From assembly GCF_021287135.1 (NCBI RefSeq), contig NZ_JAJTBB010000011.1, forward strand, positions 1-64,000: a stretch of DNA of 64,000 nucleotides. The letters are read 5' to 3'. Made by a program: the position numbers and the translations under genes. Each line of letters starts with the position of its first letter. The first letter of the stretch is position 1. The DNA comes from Acidovorax sp. (GTDB lineage: Bacteria > Pseudomonadota > Gammaproteobacteria > Burkholderiales > Burkholderiaceae_C). This document shows positions 50,157 through 58,714 of the stretch, one piece after another. The notes under the pieces are model-generated. The model did not search any database and was not told where the DNA came from. It worked only from the letters and a program-made list of their open reading frames with translations.

Positions 50157-50546
50157 TCATTCGCTGATGTCCGCCCCGCGGCTGGCCAGCTCGGCGCGCA
50201 GCACGGATCGGTGGCAGCGGGCCTCGTCCTCGCAGTAGCAGCCCACGGACAGGGCGCTGTGGTGCGACAGCGCGGCCAGCAGGTCCAGCGTGCGGCTGGC
50301 TTCGGGCTGGGCCAGTTCCTTGCGGAACTGTTTGACGAAGGCCTCCCAGTCCTTGTCCGTCTGGGCCTGCTGGCCCTGGGCCATCAGCTCGGGCGTGGGC
50401 GAGAGCAGGGGGTACCACACGTCGTAGTAGTCGCGGCTGGCGAACTCGGCCTTGGGCACGCCGCGGGGCGGGCGGCGCACGGTGCCAATGCGGGTGCCTT
50501 CCCCGGCGGTGCGCGGGGTGCCGAGGCGGACGATGCGAAGGGGCAT
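50157..50546 (-). CDS. DUF488 family protein
   Basis: 129 aa. The N-terminal RIVRLGTPRTAGEGTRIGTV, the central YYDVWYPLLSPTPELM, and the C-terminal HHSALSVGCYCEDEARCHRS with its two-cysteine GCYCE..RCHR pattern are typical of DUF488, a small family of unknown function; the Cys/Arg cluster hints at metal or nucleic-acid contact. Single gene between repeats. Confidence 0.88.
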   Translation of the reverse strand: MPLRIVRLGTPRTAGEGTRIGTVRRPPRGVPKAEFASRDYYDVWYPLLSPTPELMAQGQQAQTDKDWEAFVKQFRKELAQPEASRTLDLLAALSHHSALSVGCYCEDEARCHRSVLRAELASRGADISE

Positions 50547-50600
50547 GGTGGGGGGGGCTCCGGTGGGCGTGGAATGTTGTTGTGGCGCAGAGGGCGGGGG

Positions 50601-51098
50601 TCAGTCGTCGGCTTCGAAGATGCTGTGTTTCTTGCGGGCGGCGGGCTTTTTCTTTGGCTTTGCAGCCGACGCCGGTGGGGGTGCGGCTTTTTTTGCGGCG
50701 GCCTTCGCTGCCGGGGTTTTGGCGTCGGCAGTGGTTGTCTTTTTCTTCTTGGGTGGCGCCGCCTTGGCCAGCGGGTTGTAGGCCAGGGCTTCGTCCAGCC
50801 AGTAGTTCCACTGGTCGCGCGTGGCGTAGCCGTTGGGCTCCACCCAGAAGTAGCCCTTCATGCCGCCGCCGGGCGACAGCTCGCGCGTGTTCTGCATCTC
50901 TTGCAATGCGCCATGGCGCTCCGGCGGCAGGCGCACCAGCAGGTCTTCGCCCTTGATGCCGATGCACAGCTTGCCGTCCACGAAGAAGCAGTAGCAGCCG
51001 AACAGGGTGCGCTCGTCCACGTCGCTGCGGTGGGCGAGGGCGCTGCGCACGGCGTCGATGAGGTGCAGGGTTTCGTCGCTGAGGGGGCGGGCGGGCAT
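50601..51098 (-). CDS. TfoX N-terminal-like domain protein with lysine/alanine-rich tail
   Basis: 165 aa from ATG 51098. Residues 1-105 look like the TfoX N-terminal/YjbR-like fold (ERTLFGCYCFFVDGKLCIGI, then LLVRLPPERHGALQE and GYFWVEPNGYATRDQWNYWL). Residues 110-165 are a low-complexity Lys/Ala/Pro tail (KAAPPKKKKTTTADAK, then AAKPKKKPAARKKHSIF) similar to histone H1-like tails in betaproteobacteria. That suggests non-specific DNA binding by the tail, which is inference. It is not a complete TfoX competence regulator. Confidence 0.8.
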   Translation of the reverse strand: MPARPLSDETLHLIDAVRSALAHRSDVDERTLFGCYCFFVDGKLCIGIKGEDLLVRLPPERHGALQEMQNTRELSPGGGMKGYFWVEPNGYATRDQWNYWLDEALAYNPLAKAAPPKKKKTTTADAKTPAAKAAAKKAAPPPASAAKPKKKPAARKKHSIFEADD

Positions 51099-51158
51099 GG
51101 GCGTGGTTCCAAGGGGCGTGATGACGCAGGTAGCTGTGCGTTTCAGGAAGCCGCTACT

Positions 51159-51260
51159 CCCTCTCCCCTTGTGGGAGAGGGTTGGGGAGAGGGGGGGGAA
51201 ACGGGCGTGGTGCGGGTGCAGGCCCCCTCTCCCCAACCCCTCTCCCGCGAGGGGAGAGGG
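51159..51260. repeat. Long nested inverted repeat
   Basis: GGAGAGGGTTGGGGAGAGGG around 51174-51196 pairs with its reverse complement around 51223-51245. Each arm also forms its own small hairpin (CCCTCTCCC with GGGAGAGGG). Sequences of this make-up are widespread proteobacterial extragenic palindromes. It lies upstream of the TfoX-like gene. Confidence 0.8.
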
Positions 51261-51325
51261 GCTAACCCCAGCGCCGTTGCAGGTGCGTGGGGTGGGGTGG
51301 TTGATTGAGAGGAGGGATTCATGGT

Positions 51326-51375
51326 GGAAATGGCCGCTAGCGCCCGTTGGATAAGCGCTGGCAGCTATGAAAACA
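51326..51375 (-). repeat. Hairpin repeat family 1, copy before the acyl-CoA dehydrogenase stop
   Basis: Minus strand: TTCATAGCTGCCAGCGCTTA followed by GGGCGCTAGCGGCC. It sits 11 bases beyond the end of the acyl-CoA dehydrogenase gene. Confidence 0.68.
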
Positions 51376-51386
51376 GGAGTAACTGT

Positions 51387-52547
51387 TCACCGGATCACCT
51401 CCGTCGCATCCCCATCCAGCATGCGGCGCGCAATGATCACCCGCATGATTTCGTTGGTGCCTTCCAGAATCTGGTGGACGCGCGCGTCGCGCAGCAGGCG
51501 CTCCAGCGGGTATTCGCGGATGTAGCCGTAGCCGCCGTGCAGCTGCAGGGCCTCGTTCACCACGGTAAAGCCCGCGTCGGTGGCGAAGCGCTTGGCCATG
51601 GCGCAGTAGGTGCTGGCGTCGGGGGCGCCAGCGTCCAGTTTGCTGGCGGCCAGGCGCACCATCTGGCGGGCGGCCACGAGGTCGGTGGCCATGTCGGCCA
51701 GCTTGAACTGCAGGGCCTGGAAGCTGGCAATGCTTTTGCCGAACTGCTTGCGGTCCTGCATGTACTGCTGGGCCTGGGTCAGCGCCCCCTGGGCGGCGCC
51801 GACCGAGCAGGTGGCGATGTTGATGCGCCCGCCGTCCAGCCCCTTCATGGCGATCTTGAAGCCTTCGCCCTCCTGGCCCAGCAGGTGGTTGGCGGGGACG
51901 CGCACGTTGTCAAAGCTGATGGTGCGTGTGGGCTGGCTGTTCCAGCCCATCTTGTGCTCCTTCTTGCCGTAGCTGATGCCGGGCGCATCGGCCGGCACGG
52001 CAAAGGCGCTGATGCCGCCCGCGCCCGCATCGCCGGTGCGGGCCATGAGCACCAGCACGTCGGTGCTGCCCGCGCCGCTGATGAAAGCCTTGCTGCCGTT
52101 GATGACGTATTCATCCCCCACCAGCTCGGCCCGGGTCTTGAGCGAGGCGGCGTCCGAGCCCGCGCCGGGTTCGGTCAGGCAGTAGGACGCGAGCTTTTGC
52201 CCGGTGGTGAGTTGCGGGCCCCAGAGGCCGCGCACCTCGGGGGTGGCCCAGGTGCCCAGCATCCACGTGGCCATGTTGTGGATGGTGATGAAGGCGGTGG
52301 TGCTGGGGTCCACGGCCGCCATTTCTTCAAACACCAGCGTGGCGTCCAGCCGGGGCAGGGCCAGGCCGCCGGCGGCCTCGGGTGCATACAGGCCGCAAAA
52401 GCCCAGTTCGCCGGCCTTGGCGATGGCTTCTTTGGGGAAGATGCCTTCTTCGTCCCAATGGGCCGCGTGGGGGGCGAGTTCTGCCAGCGCAAAGTCGCGG
52501 GCCGTCTGGGCAAAGGCGCGCTGTTCTTCGGTCAGTTCAAAGTCCAT
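51387..52547 (-). CDS. Acyl-CoA dehydrogenase, isobutyryl-CoA dehydrogenase type
   Basis: 386 aa FAD enzyme. YCLTEPGAGSDAASLKTRAE is the FAD-binding signature, ISGAGSTDVLVLMARTG follows, and HQILEGTNEIMRVIIARRML has the catalytic glutamate near residue 366. By context with mmsA and mmsB it should oxidise isobutyryl-CoA from valine; other short branched acyl-CoAs are possible. Hairpin repeat family 1 flanks its 3' side. The upstream gap to the LprI-like gene (52548-52778) contains a nested palindrome and a family 3 repeat but no gene. Confidence 0.9.
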   Translation of the reverse strand: MDFELTEEQRAFAQTARDFALAELAPHAAHWDEEGIFPKEAIAKAGELGFCGLYAPEAAGGLALPRLDATLVFEEMAAVDPSTTAFITIHNMATWMLGTWATPEVRGLWGPQLTTGQKLASYCLTEPGAGSDAASLKTRAELVGDEYVINGSKAFISGAGSTDVLVLMARTGDAGAGGISAFAVPADAPGISYGKKEHKMGWNSQPTRTISFDNVRVPANHLLGQEGEGFKIAMKGLDGGRINIATCSVGAAQGALTQAQQYMQDRKQFGKSIASFQALQFKLADMATDLVAARQMVRLAASKLDAGAPDASTYCAMAKRFATDAGFTVVNEALQLHGGYGYIREYPLERLLRDARVHQILEGTNEIMRVIIARRMLDGDATEVIR

Positions 52548-52605
52548 GGTGTGTCTCGATGTCGCTTGTTGTTGTGCTTATGCAATGGAGCGAGCTGCGT
52601 AGCAT

Positions 52606-52696
52606 CGTAGGTCGGGTTGGCGCAGCGTAACCCGACGCCAACGCTGTGTGCCTGCCGAACGTCGGGTTACGCCCTTGCGGGCTAACCCGACCTACG
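52606..52696. repeat. Nested palindromic repeat (GTAGGTCGGGTT type)
   Basis: CGTAGGTCGGGTT (52606-52618) and AACCCGACCTACG (52684-52696) are perfect 13-bp inverted repeats. Inside, CGTAACCCGACG and CGTCGGGTTACG form a second perfect pair. Such sequences are common extragenic repeats in proteobacteria. Confidence 0.82.
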
Positions 52697-52707
52697 GGGT
52701 GCGCAAG

Positions 52708-52732
52708 GCTTCGACAGGATCAGCCTGAACGG
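52708..52732 (+). repeat. Repeat family 3, second copy
   Basis: GCTTCGACAGGATCAGCCTG then AACGG; two differences from the copy at 50081-50105. Confidence 0.68.
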
Positions 52733-52778
52733 ATATTTGGGGATCAAAGAGGCGGAGTTCATCGGGTCCTATTCCTGT

Positions 52779-53195
52779 TCATGGCTTGGCCGATGGGTGG
52801 TCCAGCGTCAGCCAGCGCATCAGGCCTTTGCGGCGCGCCTGGGTCTCGGCCGCCAGGCACTCGTGGTACAGGCGCGGCCATTCGGGCTCCGACTCGCTGC
52901 TGCGCTGCGCCTGCTTGCAGCGTGCGGTGCGATCGCGTTGCCAGGCTGCCTGCTCCTGGCGCAGCTGCGGCCGTTCGTGCGCCGCCAGGGCGCGCATCAC
53001 GTCGCCGTAGAGGATGGCGATCTCGGTATCGGCGGCCTGAAAGGCTTGGACGGCGCAGGCATTGGTTTCCTCCACCGTGCCCGCCGCATTGCAGGCGGCC
53101 CCGGCTTGGGCGTGGGCATCGGCACCCATCAGCATCACGCACGCAGTACCGAAGACCATGGCCCATCTCCGCATCGTTGTCTGAAAAGTTTGCAT
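52779..53195 (-). CDS. LprI-like (DUF1311) exported protein
   Basis: 138 aa. A signal peptide ends near GADAHAQAG. The mature domain has the DUF1311/LprI pattern: Cys pair in ACNAAGTVEETNACAVQAFQ, ADTEIAILYGDVMRALAAHE, LRQEQAAWQRDRTARCKQAQ and a late YHECLAAETQARR. The four cysteines should form two disulfides. Some members inhibit lysozyme; many have no known role. Single gene downstream of mmsA on the same strand. Confidence 0.85.
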   Translation of the reverse strand: MQTFQTTMRRWAMVFGTACVMLMGADAHAQAGAACNAAGTVEETNACAVQAFQAADTEIAILYGDVMRALAAHERPQLRQEQAAWQRDRTARCKQAQRSSESEPEWPRLYHECLAAETQARRKGLMRWLTLDHPSAKP

Positions 53196-53293
53196 GCACC
53201 GCTTTTACCATCGGCCACGGTGGTCACGACCGGCGCGGCCGAAGGCCAGTGCCACCGTGCAAGGGCCGCCATCAAGGGGTTCCGGCACGGGTG

Positions 53294-53361
53294 GCGTCCC
53301 CCTTCCGCATCGCGCAGCGATGCAAGAGAAGGGGGACGGCGCGCAGCGCCTCAGGGGAATG
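53294..53361. repeat. Repeat family 2, copy 2 at the mmsA 3' end
   Basis: Begins GCGTCCCCCTTCCGCATCGC and ends CAGGGGAATGTCACTT, running into the mmsA stop codon (TCA at 53362-53364). Same start and end as the copy at 27631-27692, which also abuts a minus-strand stop. The inner palindrome GCATCGC-gca-GCGATGC is present only here. Confidence 0.6.
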
Positions 53362-54885
53362 TCACTTCAAGCTGATCGTGGTGTTCACGCCCTGGCTCAC
53401 GGTGCTGTCGTCAAACCAGCGCGCCGTCACGGTCTTGGTCTGCGTGTAGAACATCACCACCTGCTTGCCGTAAGGGCCCAGGTCGCCCAGTTTGGAGGCG
53501 CGCGAGCCAGTGAACGAGAAGATCGGCACGGGCACGGGGATCGGCACATTGATACCCACCTGGCCCACGTCGATCTCTTCCTGGAACTTGCGCGCTGCGG
53601 CGCCGCTTTGCGTGAAGATGGCCGTGCCGTTGCCGTTGGGGTTGGCGTTGATGAACGCGATGGCCTCGTCCAGCGTGTCGGCAGCTGCCAGGCACAGCAC
53701 CGGGCCGAAGATTTCCTGGTCGTAGATGGCCATGCCGGGCTTCACGCCGCTGAAGATGGTGGGGCCCACGAAGTTGCCTTTTTCATAGCCGGGTACGCTG
53801 GGGTTGCGGCCGTCCAGCTCCAGCGTGGCGCCGTCGGCAATGCCGCGCTCGATCAGGCTGCTCACGCGGTCGCGTGCGGCGCACGAGATCAGCGGGCCCA
53901 CGTCGGTGCCTTTTTCGGTGCCGCCGCTGACCATGAGCGTTTTGGCCTTGGCCACCAGCTCGGGAATCCATTTCTGCGATTCGCCCACCAGCACCACCAC
54001 CGACAGGGCCATGCAGCGCTGGCCCGCGGCGCCAAACGCGGCGCCGGCCAGGGCGTTCAGGGTCTGCTCCTTGTTGGCGTCGGGGGCCACGATGGCGTGG
54101 TTCTTTGCGCCCATCATGCACTGCACACGCTTGCCGTTCAGGCTGGCGCGGTTGTACACATGGGTGCCCACCTTGGTGGAGCCCACAAAGCTGATGGCCT
54201 TGATGTCGGGGTGGTCGCAAATGGCGTTCACCGCGTCTTCGCCGCCGTGCACCACGTTCAGCACGCCGGGCGGAATGCCGGCCTGCAGGGCCAGTTCGCA
54301 CAGGCGCATGGTCACCATGGGGTCTTGCTCGCTGGGCTTGAGCACGAAGGTGTTGCCCGTGGCGATGGCCATGGGGAACATCCACAGCGGGATCATGGCC
54401 GGGAAGTTGAAGGGCGTGATGCCCGCGCACACGCCCAGGGGCTGCAGCACGGTGTAGGTGTCCACGCCGCCCGCCACGTTGTTGGCCAGCTCGCCCAGCT
54501 GCAGGTTGCCGATGCCGGCCGCGTGCTCCACCACCTCCAGGCCGCGGAACACGTCGCCTTCGGCGTCGGGCAGGGTCTTGCCCTGCTCGGCCGTCAGCAG
54601 CGCCGCCAGCTCGCCCATGTGCTCGCGGATCAGCTGCTGCAGCTTCAGGAAGATGCGCGCGCGGGTGCCGATGGGCGTCTTCTTCCAGGTCTTGAACGCC
54701 TCTTTGGCACTGGCCACGGCGGCGTTGATTTCTTCAGGCGTGGCAAAGGGCACGCGGGCCAGCACCTCCTGCGTGGCCGGGTTCACCACGTTGCGCCACT
54801 GGGTGGACTGGGAATCGACAAACTGGCCGCCGATCAGCAGCTTGACGGTGGGGGCCAGGGCGGCCACGGGGGCGGGTGCATTCAT
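53362..54885 (-). CDS. mmsA: CoA-acylating methylmalonate-semialdehyde dehydrogenase
   Basis: 507 aa. It oxidises methylmalonate semialdehyde to propionyl-CoA with NAD+ and CoA, the last specific step of valine (and inositol) breakdown. Substrate and cofactor motifs are [20 protein letters not shown] and [20 protein letters not shown]; the catalytic cysteine is in [16 protein letters not shown] near residue 290. The region [20 protein letters not shown] is typical of the CoA-dependent subclass. A GTGCAT-TT-ATGCAC palindrome lies about 100 bases upstream. A LysR gene commonly found beside mmsA is here 4.9 kb away, beyond the collagen operon. Confidence 0.95.
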   Translation of the reverse strand: MNAPAPVAALAPTVKLLIGGQFVDSQSTQWRNVVNPATQEVLARVPFATPEEINAAVASAKEAFKTWKKTPIGTRARIFLKLQQLIREHMGELAALLTAEQGKTLPDAEGDVFRGLEVVEHAAGIGNLQLGELANNVAGGVDTYTVLQPLGVCAGITPFNFPAMIPLWMFPMAIATGNTFVLKPSEQDPMVTMRLCELALQAGIPPGVLNVVHGGEDAVNAICDHPDIKAISFVGSTKVGTHVYNRASLNGKRVQCMMGAKNHAIVAPDANKEQTLNALAGAAFGAAGQRCMALSVVVLVGESQKWIPELVAKAKTLMVSGGTEKGTDVGPLISCAARDRVSSLIERGIADGATLELDGRNPSVPGYEKGNFVGPTIFSGVKPGMAIYDQEIFGPVLCLAAADTLDEAIAFINANPNGNGTAIFTQSGAAARKFQEEIDVGQVGINVPIPVPVPIFSFTGSRASKLGDLGPYGKQVVMFYTQTKTVTARWFDDSTVSQGVNTTISLK

Positions 54886-54986
54886 GCGGAGTGTCTCCTC
54901 GAAGGGGCAAAAGCCTGGGGTCAGGCGGTCCGCGCATGGTATGCGTGCAAATATGTAATTTCAACTGCACAAACTGCAATGCGGTT

Positions 54987-55000
54987 GTGCATTTATGCAC
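54987..55000. promoter_or_regulatory. Palindrome GTGCATTTATGCAC upstream of mmsA
   Basis: Perfect 6-bp arms GTGCAT and ATGCAC around TT, in an AT-richer stretch with further TGCA units (CTGCACAAACTGCAATG). It probably binds a regulator of mmsA. It resembles the GTGCA-TGATAT-TGCAC site before nudK. Confidence 0.5.
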
Positions 55001-55047
55001 GCTTCTTCGCCCGGCTGCGTTGTGTGGGCTTGGCCGATCGCAAGCGC

Positions 55048-55082
55048 AAAAAAAGGGGCGAGCCCCCTGGGCCAGCCCCTTT
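55048..55082 (-). terminator. Rho-independent terminator after the collar gene operon
   Basis: On the minus strand AAGGGGC and GCCCCTT pair across a GC-rich loop, followed by seven T. It lies about 35 bases past the tail-collar stop codon and ends the five-gene collagen operon. Confidence 0.8.
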
Positions 55083-55116
55083 GCGTATACCTGCGGCCGC
55101 GTGGCGTGTGCGGCCT

Positions 55117-55641
55117 TCAGTTTCTTGACGGAAAGATCCCCTGCAAGGCAATGATGCAGTTCATGCCCAGATAGGGCTGCATGATCGAAAACGGCTGGCT
55201 GCCGCCCGCAATCCCGGCAGTAGCGCTCAATTGCACGTTGCCCGATGGCGCAAACTGCGCGCTGCGCTGGTTGGATGCCGCGGGAACGGAGCCATTGGCG
55301 GGCGCATCCAGGGTCCCGATGGCGGAGGAGGCCGGAACCGACACCACATGGTTGTGCGCGGGCATCTCCGTGATGATGAGGGTGTGCGTGGGGCTGCCCG
55401 ATATCTCGCCAAGGTCCACATAGGGCAACCCTGGCCCCTGGCCCGTACCGACCGGAACCCGGCCCCGCAAATCGGGCAGCGCGAAGGTGGTCTGCCCATT
55501 GCCGCCGTAGGTCGTGCCCAGCAGGGAGAACAAGGCGGTGTTCTGGGCAATGGACATGATTTGCCCCATGCAAAACGCCCACCCGCGTGGGGCGAAGTTG
55601 CCCGCAAACATCCGGATTTCAGCAATAAACGGTTCACTCAT
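55117..55641 (-). CDS. Phage tail collar/microcystin-dependent family protein
   Basis: 174 aa. IRMFAGNFAPRGWAFCMGQI, then TALFSLLGTTYGGNGQTTFA and LPDLRGRVPVGTGQGPG are the tail-collar signature. The C-terminus (SIMQPYLGMNCIIALQGIFP) matches the MdpB-type proteins of bacterial genomes. In phages this domain is a trimeric fibre element; in bacteria the role is unclear. There are no other phage genes around it. It is the last gene of the operon, 15 bases after the binding-protein gene, followed by a terminator. It could be a second fibrous product or a partner of the collagen-like protein. Confidence 0.9.
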   Translation of the reverse strand: MSEPFIAEIRMFAGNFAPRGWAFCMGQIMSIAQNTALFSLLGTTYGGNGQTTFALPDLRGRVPVGTGQGPGLPYVDLGEISGSPTHTLIITEMPAHNHVVSVPASSAIGTLDAPANGSVPAASNQRSAQFAPSGNVQLSATAGIAGGSQPFSIMQPYLGMNCIIALQGIFPSRN

Positions 55642-55656
55642 AGCGATTCCTCATCA

Positions 55657-56856
55657 TCAAGTCAGAAAGTAGCCGGTGGTCCAGCCCCCGCGGGCGCGGG
55701 AGGCGGAGGACAACATGGGTGGATGCTGGCGTTCGGTCCGTGCATCTTCCGCTGCGGCCGTGGCGTGCCACAGCGGGCCGGTGCTGTCCCGGCCGGCGTC
55801 CTGCCAGCGGCGTTCGCCGCGGGGGCCGGCCAGCGGGGTGGCACGCAAGGCGGCCCACACGTCCTGCGCGCGGGCCCCGGGGTGCGCGGCGGCGAGTGCG
55901 GCTCCCAGGCTCGCGCCCGCTTCAGCCCCCAGCAGCGCGGCGGGCGTCCATGCCAGACCGGCGCGGGTGAAATGCTCGGCCCAGGGCTGGGGTGCGCTAT
56001 TCGCTGCAGGCCAACTGCTCACCGTCCATGCCGACAGGCCGGCGTCCGGCGCGGTCAGCCACGGCAGACCCGCCAGCGCGCTGCGCGCAGGCCGTTGGGT
56101 GCGCCACCATTGGCCGAAACGCTGGGCCTGGCTGCCCGAAAACAAGGCAACCACAACATCCGGCTGCTGCGACACGGTGGCTTCGCGCAGGCCGCTGAAT
56201 TCATGGGGCTGCTCGGGGGTGCCCGCGATATGGCGCCCCACGATCTGGCCGCCGAGCGTGCGCCAACGGTGCTGGAAGGCCTGGACAAAGTCATAGCCCG
56301 ACTCGTGCCAGCCCAGGGCCAGGAATGCCCGCGGTCCGCATTGGCGATAGACCTGGTCGGCCAGCGCGCACGCCATGGGGCACAGTTCCAGGCTGTGGCG
56401 CACCTGCCAGGGATGCGGGTGTGCAGCCTGTGCGGCAGGCGCACCCAGATCCGCTCCGCTGTCGCTGATCCACAAGGGGATCCCCCGCGGCCCGGCCAGT
56501 GCCGCCACGCTGTCGGCCAGCAATGGGGGCATCCAGCCCACCACGGCATCGAAATTTCCCGTGCGCAGCAGGGCATGGATGGCACGGGCGGGCTTGGACG
56601 GGAGAGGCCCCGCGCTCAGCCAGTCCATCGACACCTGCCTCGCGCCGGCTTGGGCCAGGCCCAGCTCAACGCCACGGCGGTAGTCGTCCGCCAGCTGCGG
56701 CAGCTTTTCGGAGGCCGGCGCGACCCCCAGGAGGCGCCAGCGTGTGGGCGCTCGCCCGGCCGGCGCGGCAAGGGCACGGGCACCCGCCGGCAGTCCGGCC
56801 GCCATGGCCGCGCCGCTGCCGGCAAGAAAGTGGCGCCGGGGCAGGGCAGCGGTCAT
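55657..56856 (-). CDS. Tat-exported periplasmic binding protein (ABC/two-component type)
   Basis: 399 aa from ATG 56856. A twin-arginine signal (LPRRHFLAGSGAAMAA) leads the protein out in folded form. The body looks like a type I periplasmic binding protein of the branched-chain amino acid class (YRRGVELGLAQAGARQVSMD, then FDAVVGWMPPLLADSVAALA and VVVALFSGSQAQRFGQWWRT). No permease or ATPase gene lies near, so it may be a sensor or chaperone rather than a transport receptor. Its start overlaps the sulfotransferase stop by four bases, so the two are translationally coupled. Confidence 0.72.
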   Translation of the reverse strand: MTAALPRRHFLAGSGAAMAAGLPAGARALAAPAGRAPTRWRLLGVAPASEKLPQLADDYRRGVELGLAQAGARQVSMDWLSAGPLPSKPARAIHALLRTGNFDAVVGWMPPLLADSVAALAGPRGIPLWISDSGADLGAPAAQAAHPHPWQVRHSLELCPMACALADQVYRQCGPRAFLALGWHESGYDFVQAFQHRWRTLGGQIVGRHIAGTPEQPHEFSGLREATVSQQPDVVVALFSGSQAQRFGQWWRTQRPARSALAGLPWLTAPDAGLSAWTVSSWPAANSAPQPWAEHFTRAGLAWTPAALLGAEAGASLGAALAAAHPGARAQDVWAALRATPLAGPRGERRWQDAGRDSTGPLWHATAAAEDARTERQHPPMLSSASRARGGWTTGYFLT

Positions 56857-57878
56857 GGCAGGGCCTCCTCGGCTTCGGGGCGGGCGGCTGCGCCGTGGGT
56901 ACGCCGCAGCTCCTGGAGTGCTTGGTAGTGGGGCGTGATCCATTGCGCGGTCACGGAGTGAAGAAGATCGCTGGCCATGCTGTGCTTGGGTAGGGTGTCC
57001 GGAACGTACGGCTGGTGGGGGTGTTTGCTGTGCCGCGTGAGGCGCTCGCGCATCCGTGCGTGGTCCTGCGGTGGAACGTGCCAGCGCATGTGGGGCAGCA
57101 CCTGATCGATGATCGCGCTGGGCAGATCGGCATGGTCGAGCAGCAGCGAGCGCGCGGGCACGAATTCGCGCACCATGGCCGCGTAGATGGCGCCCAGCAC
57201 GCGGGCGCAGTACTGCTCGGTGGGCATGCGCAGCTGTTCCTCGGCAGAGACGCCTTCGAGGAAGTCGCCCAGACTGCCGGGCACCAGGAAGAATCCGCGC
57301 TCGCGCATTTGCGAGACCATCACCGACAGCGGTTCCCGTGCCAGGAACAGCCAGGGCGCTTCAGGCCAGGCCTCGGCCACGACGGCGGCCTGCCGGGTGT
57401 TCCAGGCGTCCATCTTGAGGCTGCACGACTGCAGCGGCGCACTGGCGCTGTCGCTGCGCTGCGCCCAGGCGCTGTTCCAGGCGCGCAGGGCCTGCACCGT
57501 TGCGGCCCGGTCGAGCAATCCCTGGGGCAGCGCCACGCGCAGCAGGTAGTCCACCGGTGCGGGTTCGGACAGCTGCAGGTGATGCCGGCTTTCTGCCAGG
57601 GTCTGCGTGATGAGCGTGGAGCCGCAGCGCGACACGTGGAAGGTGACGAGCGACGGCGCCAGGCCCGGAGACTGCGCGTGCCAGGCCAGCAGGTCTTCCA
57701 GCGGCGTCTGCCGACGGAAAGCCTGATGGAACGGATGCCGCATCTGGCGCTGGATGCTGTCCTGGAAAAACGGAGCCAGCAGGGGCTCATCCCCCAGGCG
57801 CATCCAATCCACCTGCACGCGGTCTGCGTGCGTGTACAACCGGACGGGGCGCCAGCCGCTGAAATTTACAGAACCCAT
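56853..57878 (-). CDS. Sulfotransferase-family protein
   Basis: 341 aa from ATG 57878. The phosphosulfate-binding loop is LVTFHVSRCGSTLITQTLAE at about residues 78-97; the second conserved segment is EAPWLFLAREPLSVMVSQM. Such proteins transfer sulfate from PAPS to a hydroxyl group of a protein, sugar or small molecule. It overlaps the hydroxylase gene by 13 bases on one side and the binding-protein gene by four on the other. A hydroxylase that could create the hydroxyl and a sulfotransferase that could use it are thus made together. Confidence 0.8.
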   Translation of the reverse strand: MGSVNFSGWRPVRLYTHADRVQVDWMRLGDEPLLAPFFQDSIQRQMRHPFHQAFRRQTPLEDLLAWHAQSPGLAPSLVTFHVSRCGSTLITQTLAESRHHLQLSEPAPVDYLLRVALPQGLLDRAATVQALRAWNSAWAQRSDSASAPLQSCSLKMDAWNTRQAAVVAEAWPEAPWLFLAREPLSVMVSQMRERGFFLVPGSLGDFLEGVSAEEQLRMPTEQYCARVLGAIYAAMVREFVPARSLLLDHADLPSAIIDQVLPHMRWHVPPQDHARMRERLTRHSKHPHQPYVPDTLPKHSMASDLLHSVTAQWITPHYQALQELRRTHGAAARPEAEEALP

Positions 57879-58714
57879 TGTTCCATCCATGCGCGGCGCC
57901 CGGCCTTCATGGCCGATTCCACGTCCGATGAGTCAAAGTGGAACCCCGCTGCGGTGCCCAGCCGCACCGACGCGTCGATGAACTCGGCGGGGTCTGCAAT
58001 GGCGCTCAGCCGCGCCGCGCAATCGGCGTCGGTGCCGACGAAGTCCCGAAAACGGAGGAAGTCGTCCCAGGGATCGCTGGCGCCGGGCAGCGGGTCGCCC
58101 CGATCGCCTTGCGCGAACGCTTCAGCCAGCCGTGCATCCACCGCCGCATCCGCCACCAGGTGAATGCGTGCCAGGCTGCCACGGTTGCGCACCCGGTGCG
58201 GGCGGGACACGTCGATGTACCAGCATTCGCCCTCGCGCAGGGGCACACGCTCTCCATCCACATGGAAGAAGACGCGCTCCCCGGTCTGCAGCGGCACGTG
58301 CAGCCGGGCTTCGCCGCGTGCGGCGTTCAGGCCGGCGTCAACGTGCTCCTTGATCTCGCAGCCCGGCAGCAGGCGCATGAGTCGCACGGACTTCCACGGC
58401 AATGCCATGGCGTGCAGCATGGCGCGCAGCGTGGGTGCCTGGTCCAGGGCCGGTGCGTCCACATAGGCCGACGGCGGCGCTTCCAGCGGCACCACATCCA
58501 TGGCGGCGGCCGGCGCGTAACGCAGGGCCAAGGCCTGCCACCCCCCATCGTGGCGGCCTTCGTTGAAGTGGGTGCGCCACAGCGCTTCGGGCAGGGCGTT
58601 CACCTCGGCCAAGGCGGCGGCGGTGTCGAACCGCCACGGCAAGCGGGTGGTCGGAACGTTGCGCAGGCTGCCTGGCTGCGGCCATTGCTCGGCAAAGAGC
58701 CCGGATTCGGTCAT
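57866..58714 (-). CDS. Aspartyl/asparaginyl beta-hydroxylase-type 2OG oxygenase
   Basis: 282 aa. Fe(II)/2-oxoglutarate dioxygenase of the Asp_Arg_Hydrox family. Candidate metal ligands are His124 ([12 protein letters not shown]), His139 ([11 protein letters not shown]) and His173 ([10 protein letters not shown]), with Arg183 in LARIHLV for 2-oxoglutarate. [14 protein letters not shown] is the family's second metal block. Members hydroxylate Asp/Asn in proteins, lipid A or free proline, so the substrate is open. The gene overlaps the collagen-like gene by four bases and the sulfotransferase gene by 13. It carries about 80 extra C-terminal residues of unknown role. Confidence 0.82.
   Translation of the reverse strand: MTESGLFAEQWPQPGSLRNVPTTRLPWRFDTAAALAEVNALPEALWRTHFNEGRHDGGWQALALRYAPAAAMDVVPLEAPPSAYVDAPALDQAPTLRAMLHAMALPWKSVRLMRLLPGCEIKEHVDAGLNAARGEARLHVPLQTGERVFFHVDGERVPLREGECWYIDVSRPHRVRNRGSLARIHLVADAAVDARLAEAFAQGDRGDPLPGASDPWDDFLRFRDFVGTDADCAARLSAIADPAEFIDASVRLGTAAGFHFDSSDVESAMKAGRRAWMEQWVL

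Noticed and set aside
55117-55641. Tail-collar protein taken as evidence for a prophage
   Set aside because: No integrase, capsid, terminase or lysis gene nearby, and the gene is the last member of a bacterial operon.
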